Assembly (NCBI GenBank): GCA_018365815.1
Contig: JAGZJH010000048.1
Span: forward strand, 1 to 11,251
Length of the DNA stretch: 11,251 nt
DNA from: Erysipelotrichaceae bacterium
GTDB lineage: Bacteria > Bacillota_I > Bacilli_A > Erysipelotrichales > Coprobacillaceae
Reading direction: 5' to 3'
Positions 6,394-11,251 of the stretch are shown piece after piece; within the stretch, counting starts at the first letter, position 1; the number at the start of each line of letters is the position of its first letter. Both the position numbers and the translations under genes were made by a program. The notes under the pieces were generated by a model, which was not told the origin of the DNA, made no database searches, and worked only from the letters and a program-made list of their open reading frames with translations.

Positions 6394-8466
6394 ATGAAGA
6401 TTGTTTTGCAAAATAACGAGGAGGATTGCTTATTAGCATGTTATACAATGCTATTAAATGATCTGGGGCACAAAGTCCCTTTATATGAGGTATATAATAA
6501 AGATACCCTACCAGCGGATGGTCTGAATGTATCGTACTTACTATCTCTTAACGAGAGGTTTGGAGTAACCTTGAATGCATACCATGCTACATATGAGGAT
6601 ATATGTAAAATCTATAAGGAACAGAAACAAAGGATGATTCTCCACTGGAATAATGATCATTTTGTTGTTCTAGAAAAGATTACTGCAACCCAAGTTATGA
6701 TAGTAGATCCAGCAATTGGTCGAGTAAAATATAGTTATGAAGAATTTATAAAACACTACTCTAAAACAATAGTGTTGATAAGTAAAAGTAAGAATTTTCA
6801 AAAGCAAAAATATAACCAAATTTTTTGGAAATATTTTATACAAACTTTGAAAACAAAAACAATTATTTTATTTTTAGTTTCATTAGTGTTAATCCAGATC
6901 AGCGTTTTAATATTTTCGGTAGTATTAAGATACATGTTAGCGGAAAAATTTAAATTCTGGGCCAGTATCATTCTTCTAGCGGGGGTAGTTTTATTCCAAC
7001 TATTTGGATATTTTATTAAAAATAATGCACTGGATGAATATAATTTAGATTTTGATAATAATTATAGCAGAATACTTTTTGAAAAATTATTGAAAAAGCC
7101 ACTTTTATATTTTAGAAATCATTTAAGCGGTGGAATTTCAGAAAAGATTAATTTCAAATCTACCTTAAGGGATAATGTTACTTTAAAAATTATTCCGTCA
7201 TGTGTTAGTTTTATTTCAGCAATTGTTATTTTTATATATCTGATGACTATTTCAGTCAAATTAACAGTGATTCTAGTTACGATGATTTCAGCGTATAGTA
7301 TTATTTCAATATTTCTTTATCGCAAACAAAACGAATATAATCAAACCTATTTGCAGTATCTAATTGATTTTAATTCGGAATTGCAAATGGATTTAGACGA
7401 TATTGACTATATCAAAATTATGAGGCGGGAAGGTTTGACCTTTAGTTCATGGATGGATATTAATAAAAAAGTTACTGAAAAGTATTCACAGATTTTGAAA
7501 TTTGAAAATCTTACACAGCTGATTGGTACGATTTTTAATTATATTAGTCTCTCGGTAATCATCATAGTAGCAGTTTACTATGAAAATTATATACATGTTT
7601 CCATTTCAGACCTATTAGTTTATCAGACTAGTATTTCGTTATTAGTATCAGCTATTGAGCAAGTTAAGGGGGCTGCTTTTGAAGCTATAAGGTTAGGTGT
7701 CTATGCAGAAAAACAAAGTGATTTATTAAAAGACAGTAAACCAATTTTAGTACAAAGCTCGAGTTCAGACGAGTATTTGATAAAAGCTGAAAAGTTGAAT
7801 TTTTCTTATGGCATGAAGCCGATTTATAATGATATTGATTTAACAATTGGTAAAGGAGAAAAAGTTGCTATCGTAGGGAAATCAGGTAGTGGGAAATCAA
7901 CGTTATTACTGTTATTAGCAGGTATGTTACGTTATAATGGCTCATTAAAATATGGTATCGAAAATTTTGAAGAATGTTTGAGTGTTGTTCTTCAGAATAT
8001 GACCTTAAGAAAGGGAAGTGTATTAGAAAATTTGGAGTGGGATTCAGATGATTTAACACCCCTATTTCAAGTATTAAAAGATACCTCGGCAGATGAAGTT
8101 ATTAACCAATTGCCAAATAAAGTTCATTCAAAATTATTAAAACAAGGGAAAAATTTATCGGGGGGACAAATTCAGAAACTATTAATAGCTAAATCGTTAC
8201 TTAAAAATGAAGGTATCATTTTTTGGGATGAAGCATTCAGTAACCTCGATGAACAAAGTAAAAATAAAATTTACACCAATATTCTAAAAAATAGTAATTA
8301 TTCAAAAAAGACTATGCTGATGGTTAGCCATCATCTAGATATTGTTGAATATGTTGATTACATTATCTATATAGACGATGAGACAGGTAAAGTCTATAAA
8401 GATACTCATAGTAATCTAATAAAAACCAATGAAAGTTACTTCAACTTCATTAATTCAAAAGTATAG
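6394..8466 (+). CDS. scnT: Peptidase-containing lantibiotic ABC exporter LanT
   Basis: A 690-aa AMS-type transporter that removes the leader at the double-glycine-type site and exports the mature peptide. An N-terminal C39 cysteine peptidase (about residues 1-135) carries Gln6, catalytic Cys12 in NNEEDCLLAC, His89 in NDHFVV and Asp105 in VDPAIG. A membrane domain of about six helices follows (about 150-440). The C-terminal nucleotide-binding domain has Walker A GKSGSGKST (495-503), Q-loop VVLQN, signature LSGGQ (588-592), Walker B IIFWDE (Asp612, Glu613) and switch His646. Trp in place of the usual hydrophobic residue before the Walker B Asp is a minor oddity. It follows lanM by 26 bases with a good ribosome-binding site (GGAAGGA). 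All catalytic residues are present. Confidence 0.97.
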   Translation: MKIVLQNNEEDCLLACYTMLLNDLGHKVPLYEVYNKDTLPADGLNVSYLLSLNERFGVTLNAYHATYEDICKIYKEQKQRMILHWNNDHFVVLEKITATQVMIVDPAIGRVKYSYEEFIKHYSKTIVLISKSKNFQKQKYNQIFWKYFIQTLKTKTIILFLVSLVLIQISVLIFSVVLRYMLAEKFKFWASIILLAGVVLFQLFGYFIKNNALDEYNLDFDNNYSRILFEKLLKKPLLYFRNHLSGGISEKINFKSTLRDNVTLKIIPSCVSFISAIVIFIYLMTISVKLTVILVTMISAYSIISIFLYRKQNEYNQTYLQYLIDFNSELQMDLDDIDYIKIMRREGLTFSSWMDINKKVTEKYSQILKFENLTQLIGTIFNYISLSVIIIVAVYYENYIHVSISDLLVYQTSISLLVSAIEQVKGAAFEAIRLGVYAEKQSDLLKDSKPILVQSSSSDEYLIKAEKLNFSYGMKPIYNDIDLTIGKGEKVAIVGKSGSGKSTLLLLLAGMLRYNGSLKYGIENFEECLSVVLQNMTLRKGSVLENLEWDSDDLTPLFQVLKDTSADEVINQLPNKVHSKLLKQGKNLSGGQIQKLLIAKSLLKNEGIIFWDEAFSNLDEQSKNKIYTNILKNSNYSKKTMLMVSHHLDIVEYVDYIIYIDDETGKVYKDTHSNLIKTNESYFNFINSKV

Positions 8467-8471
8467 AAAAT

Positions 8472-8516
8472 ATCTTGATCTATCTTAATGTTATCTTTAA
8501 GATGATAAAGTAGAAT
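8472..8516 (+). promoter_or_regulatory. Regulated promoter of the lanFEG immunity operon
   Basis: Direct repeats ATCTT at 8472-8476, 8482-8486 and 8493-8497 (10- then 11-bp period) are followed after 13 bases by TAGAAT (8511-8516). Geometry and -10 match the third-precursor promoter exactly. The last two boxes give a TCT-N8-TCT motif. They also overlap an inverted repeat, ATCTTAA (8482-8488) with TTAAGAT (8497-8503), which lacks a T-run and so is a poor terminator for lanT. Confidence 0.65.
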
Positions 8517-8534
8517 TACATTGTAAAGAAAGGA

Positions 8535-8557
8535 GTAATCCTGGCTAAAAGGATTAC
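8535..8557 (+). promoter_or_regulatory. Leader hairpin between two Shine-Dalgarno-like sites of lanF
   Basis: GTAATCC (8535-8541) and GGATTAC (8551-8557) are perfect inverse complements around a 9-base loop, near the predicted 5' end of the lanFEG transcript (about 8523). AAAGGAG (8529-8535) precedes and AAGGAAA (8558-8564) follows; only the second is placed correctly for the lanF ATG at 8573. It may stabilise the mRNA or tune translation. No leader peptide starts after the first site. Confidence 0.45.
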
Positions 8558-8572
8558 AAGGAAATTAATGAG

Positions 8573-9481
8573 ATGAATAATATTATTGAATTGAAAAATC
8601 TTAAAAAGGTCTATAAAGATACTACTACAGTGGATCTTAAGAAACTGACAGTCAGAGAAGGGGAAATCTATGGTTTCTTAGGTCCCAACGGCGCAGGGAA
8701 AACAACTACGATGAAAATGATCTTATCTTTGGTGGAGCCTACTTTAGGAGAGATTTTAGTCAATGGTCAAAATATCAAAGAGAATAATGATTACCTAAAT
8801 CAAATTGGATCGATGATTGAGGAACCATCTTATTATCCAAATTTAACGGGATATGAAAACTTATTAGTATTTCAAAAAATGGTAGGTTTTGATGAGGATA
8901 ATATTTGGCCAACTTTGAAATTAGTTGGATTGGCGGAGGACAAAAATCGTAAGAAATTAGTGAAAGCCTATTCCCTAGGGATGAAGCAACGTTTAGCCTT
9001 AGCTTTTGCTTTAGTTAAAAAGCCCCAAATTTTATTATTAGATGAACCGACTAATGGTCTTGATCCAGCAGGGATTCATGAAATTCGTGAGTTGATTGTT
9101 AAATTAGCAAAAGAAGAAGGCTTAACAGTCTTTATCTCCAGCCACATCTTATCAGAGATAGAACAAATTGCTGATCGGGTTGGTATTATAAATCATGGTT
9201 GTTTAGTTTATGAAGGAGAGATTCGAGAGATCAAATCAAATACTTGGATTGAGATTGGTGGCGATTTTTCGCAAAATAATATTGTTCAACACTTAGTTGA
9301 TTTCGGTTCAGTCAGAGTACGGGAAGCATCGGCGAGTGAGGTTAAATTAGACGATATGAGTAACGATCGTCTTGCGGATATTATCACCTATATAACCGAC
9401 CTTGGCTTTAGAATTTTTCGTGTCACTAGAGAAAGTGAGACATTAGAAGATATTTTTCTGGAACTAACAAAGGAGGTATAA
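8573..9481 (+). CDS. scnF: Lantibiotic immunity ABC transporter ATPase LanF
   Basis: A 302-aa ATPase of the BcrA/LanF type, which drives removal of the cell's own lantibiotic from the membrane with LanE and LanG. Walker A is GPNGAGKT (37-44), the signature is YSLGMKQRLA (133-142), Walker B is LLLDEPT (154-160) and the switch His is 191. At the Q-loop position the sequence is IGSMIEEPSYYPN (78-90), with Glu replacing Gln. This E-loop is reported as characteristic of lantibiotic immunity ATPases such as NukF. The C-terminal about 80 residues are the usual LanF extension. AAGGAAA precedes ATG; an ATG five bases earlier is stopped at once. The gene has its own regulated promoter and its stop is one base before lanE. 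Confidence 0.95.
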   Translation: MNNIIELKNLKKVYKDTTTVDLKKLTVREGEIYGFLGPNGAGKTTTMKMILSLVEPTLGEILVNGQNIKENNDYLNQIGSMIEEPSYYPNLTGYENLLVFQKMVGFDEDNIWPTLKLVGLAEDKNRKKLVKAYSLGMKQRLALAFALVKKPQILLLDEPTNGLDPAGIHEIRELIVKLAKEEGLTVFISSHILSEIEQIADRVGIINHGCLVYEGEIREIKSNTWIEIGGDFSQNNIVQHLVDFGSVRVREASASEVKLDDMSNDRLADIITYITDLGFRIFRVTRESETLEDIFLELTKEV

Positions 9482-9482
9482 G

Positions 9483-10226
9483 ATGAGAGGTGTGTACATT
9501 GAATGGTTAAAAAGTAGACGAACAAAATCTTTTTCAATTGTTACTCTTTTGATGATTGTAGCGACATTGTGGAGTATTGCAATGTTTATGTCTGCTTTTT
9601 CGCATCCAGAGTTAAAAAATGTCGGAACTTTATTTAGTAATCAGAATGTGAACCTTCTCATGCTTCCTATTGCTGTTTCTGTATTTGTGAGTCGAATTGT
9701 GAGTAATGAACGAGAAGGACAGACCTTTAAATTACAAGCTACAAATGGCTTAGGTTTGATGACGATCTTTAGACATAAATTTTTATTTACAATGGTCTTC
9801 TTCTTTGTCATGTCTTTTGCAGAAATTGTAGCTATCTGTTGCTTTGGAAAACAATCTGGTATCTCAATTCCTATGGACATTGTAGGAGTTCAATTTTTAG
9901 GACAATTACTATCTATTTTCGCTCTAGTTTCTATCTATTTAACGTTAGCAATGGTACTAGAAAAACAAGGCGTATTACTGGCTTTAGGATTGTTAGGAGG
10001 TTTTTTAGGAATCGTCTTAAATCCAAGAAGTTATGGTTTTGCTAGTTTGCTTAATCCGTTGACCGGAGCAGGCAGTTTAGCACCTTATAAGTATCACTTT
10101 CTTGGGGATGGGGCATATACCTACCTCTTGGATCAACAGTTACCTTGGAAACTAGTATTCTTTATGATTTATTGTTTGATGTTATACGGTTTAGCTAATG
10201 TTATTTTGAGAAAGAGAGGAAGTTGA
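9483..10226 (+). CDS. scnE: Lantibiotic immunity ABC transporter permease LanE
   Basis: A 247-aa ABC-2-type membrane protein with about six predicted helices (near residues 16-38, 54-72, 97-117, 132-155, 161-180 and 220-240). After the first helix pair comes SRIVSNEREGQTFKL, the cytoplasmic coupling region seen in LanE/MutE permeases. It should pair with LanG to form the membrane channel driven by LanF. A consensus ribosome-binding site AAAGGAGG (9469-9476) lies in the end of lanF, and one base separates the lanF stop from ATG, so translation is coupled. The E versus G assignment rests on order (F-E-G) and overall look rather than unique motifs. Confidence 0.9.
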   Translation: MRGVYIEWLKSRRTKSFSIVTLLMIVATLWSIAMFMSAFSHPELKNVGTLFSNQNVNLLMLPIAVSVFVSRIVSNEREGQTFKLQATNGLGLMTIFRHKFLFTMVFFFVMSFAEIVAICCFGKQSGISIPMDIVGVQFLGQLLSIFALVSIYLTLAMVLEKQGVLLALGLLGGFLGIVLNPRSYGFASLLNPLTGAGSLAPYKYHFLGDGAYTYLLDQQLPWKLVFFMIYCLMLYGLANVILRKRGS

Positions 10227-10227
10227 A

Positions 10228-10962
10228 ATGAGACCTTATGTTTTTGCTGAGTGGAAAAAGACTCGCAAATTACAATTGTTCATGATTGGAATGGCATTTT
10301 TGGTTTTTTCTAGCTTTATCGGTTTAGGAGTTTATTTTGCTAATAGGGCTGTCTTAATTGATAAGACACAATCCCTTGTTTTATGGGGACAATTAACATT
10401 TTATAACAGTACACTTCTCTATCCTCCTATGTTAGCCATTATTGTGGGACAGTTACTGATGCCAGAATTTGAGAGAAAAAACATTGAGATGTTAAAAGCT
10501 AATCAAGTTTCAATGGATAAATTGTACTTTGGAAAACTATTAAGTGGCTTCTTTCTGATTCTTTCCGTCCAACTTTTTTTACTACTTATTTTTGTTGTAG
10601 CTGCTAAAGTTGACGGGATTTCGTTTGACCTCAGTTTAGCAGTTCATATTAAATGGCTTCTGTTGTCAGTGGTGGCCTCTTTTCCGATAATGACGCTTCA
10701 ATCCTTCGTAACCGCAAAGACTCGTAATTTTAGTAAAGTTGTTGGAGTTGCTACAATTGGTAGCATGTTAAACTTTGTGCTGATTTTTATTAACGAGAAT
10801 CTTACAAAGTTTTTCCCTTATTCTCAACCAATGATTGCCCTACGTAGTCGTTCATTAACAGATATGTCCTTAATAGATTTGACGATTTTTCTAGTTGTTA
10901 ATAGTCTATATAGTTTACTTTTCTATAAATTAACAGTGGCAGCTTTGAAGAAAAACGAATAA
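10228..10962 (+). CDS. scnG: Lantibiotic immunity ABC transporter permease LanG
   Basis: A 244-aa ABC-2-type permease, the second membrane subunit of the immunity exporter. About six helices are predicted (near residues 15-38, 54-72, 105-127, 143-162, 170-192 and 214-238). The cytoplasmic segment LMPEFERKNIEMLKANQV (about 77-94) is the counterpart of the EREGQTF segment in LanE. The gene starts one base after the lanE stop, with GAGAGGAAG upstream, so lanF-lanE-lanG form one tightly packed operon. No convincing terminator follows before IS-like sequence begins. No separate LanI-type immunity lipoprotein gene is seen in the window. Confidence 0.9.
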   Translation: MRPYVFAEWKKTRKLQLFMIGMAFLVFSSFIGLGVYFANRAVLIDKTQSLVLWGQLTFYNSTLLYPPMLAIIVGQLLMPEFERKNIEMLKANQVSMDKLYFGKLLSGFFLILSVQLFLLLIFVVAAKVDGISFDLSLAVHIKWLLLSVVASFPIMTLQSFVTAKTRNFSKVVGVATIGSMLNFVLIFINENLTKFFPYSQPMIALRSRSLTDMSLIDLTIFLVVNSLYSLLFYKLTVAALKKNE

Positions 10963-11020
10963 TGTTTTAAAAATATATCCATTGTTTATGTCAGAATAAG
11001 GAAATTTCAATCAAAAATTT

Positions 11021-11047
11021 GGATACTGTCAATAATTATGTGTAAAC
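11021..11047. mobile_element. Possible IS end (IS256-like terminal sequence)
   Basis: GGATACTGTCAATAATTATG continuing TGTAAAC resembles, from memory, terminal repeats of IS256-family elements (a GTTTACAC...TTGACAGTATC type end read on the other strand). There is no transposase of that family here and no second end, so this would be a solo end or remnant. The 58 bases before it, after lanG, show only AT-rich sequence. Confidence 0.25.
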
Positions 11048-11062
11048 ACTCAAGTAGAGTTA

Positions 11063-11174
11063 TGGAGTTTTAGTCAAATAAGGATGGCCATACGACAATA
11101 GTCGTATAGAGTCATTTCACGAAACGATCAAAAAGGAGTGTATTTACGCCGAAACTGATGTTAGTATGATTTTA
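11063..11174 (+). pseudogene. Degenerate IS3-family transposase (OrfB) fragment
   Basis: From 11082 the frame reads GWPYDNSRIESFHETIKKEC and continues IYAETDVSM, the conserved C-terminal part of the IS3-family OrfB DDE integrase around the third catalytic acidic residue (IESFH). An in-frame TAA at 11079-11081 precedes it. The preceding motif residues (SFS, from 11066) lie in another frame, so the gene is broken by a frameshift as well as truncated. The frame stops resembling OrfB near 11170, just where another element appears to begin. It is a remnant with no activity expected. Confidence 0.75.
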
Positions 11175-11251
11175 TGGACACGTTTTGGTAGAATAGTATC
11201 TAACCAAAGGAGATGTCCAAATGAGCCAAAAATATACCAAAGAGTTCAAGG
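11175..11251 (+). mobile_element. Left end of an IS3-like insertion sequence (cut by window)
   Basis: TGGACACGTTTTGG (from 11175) looks like an IS3-family left terminal repeat starting TGG. It is followed 46 bases later by a transposase-like start codon. TGTCCA at 11214-11219 is the inverse complement of its first six bases. The element appears inserted into or beside the older OrfB remnant. Right end, length and target duplication lie outside the window. Confidence 0.5.
11221..11251 (+). CDS. Transposase OrfA, N-terminal fragment (partial)
   Basis: Only the first ten codons are present (MSQKYTKEFK), preceded by AAAGGAG (11206-11212) at good spacing. A basic start of this kind followed by a helix-turn-helix is typical of IS3-family OrfA proteins (IS3_IS911-type). 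The rest lies beyond the window, so identity is provisional. Confidence 0.6.
   Translation, partial: MSQKYTKEFK

Noticed and set aside
9641..10045. Overlapping ORFs on both strands within lanE
   Set aside because: They are other-frame readings of a clear membrane-permease gene, lack ribosome-binding sites and resemble no family.
11090..11107. Perfect 7-bp palindrome ATACGAC/GTCGTAT
   Set aside because: It lies inside the OrfB remnant, where it encodes part of the conserved YDNSRI motif, and no T-run follows. Coding constraint and chance explain it.
1..11251. CRISPR array, tRNA or rRNA genes
   Set aside because: No regularly spaced repeat-spacer pattern and no cloverleaf or rRNA-like sequence was seen. 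The short direct repeats found are promoter boxes.

Overview
This AT-rich window carries a complete class II (LanM-type) lantibiotic locus of the lacticin 481 group. It comes from a low-GC Firmicute, almost certainly a Streptococcus. The core peptides, the gene order and the modification enzyme closely resemble the streptococcin A-FF22 (scn) / macedocin loci of streptococci. That resemblance is judged from memory of those families; no search was run.

Layout. Positions 1-497 are the left flank: a leftward terminator, a long perfect palindrome, a 61-aa protein of unknown function and a possible 26-aa gene remnant. Positions 498-2577 (minus strand) encode a response regulator followed by its sensor histidine kinase. 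Divergent from them lie two tandem precursor genes (2835-2984 and 3013-3162) whose core peptides are identical, then a terminator. A third, different precursor follows (3409-3567), then the bifunctional dehydratase/cyclase LanM (3587-6367) and the peptidase-containing exporter LanT (6394-8466). The self-immunity ABC transporter LanF-LanE-LanG is at 8573-10962. The right flank (10963-11251) is insertion-sequence debris and the start of a further IS3-like element, cut by the window edge.

How it works together. The kinase probably senses the mature lantibiotic and phosphorylates the regulator. The regulator should then act at three promoters that share TCT-type direct repeats of about 11-bp period, placed 13 bp upstream of the -10 hexamer. 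These promoters precede the twin precursors, the third precursor with lanM-lanT, and lanFEG. The regulatory operon lacks the repeats and has an extended -10 promoter. This parallels the nisin system, where TCT-N8-TCT boxes sit before nisA and nisF but not nisR. LanM dehydrates and cyclises the precursors, LanT removes the leader and exports, and LanFEG protects the cell.

Most unusual points: (1) the main core peptide lacks one residue (Lys2) relative to A-FF22/macedocin as I remember them; (2) a third, diverged precursor is coupled to the enzymes rather than to the twin precursors; (3) a long imperfect inverted repeat brackets the twin-precursor transcript; (4) three matching regulator boxes are readable directly in the sequence; (5) both flanks show signs of mobile-element activity.
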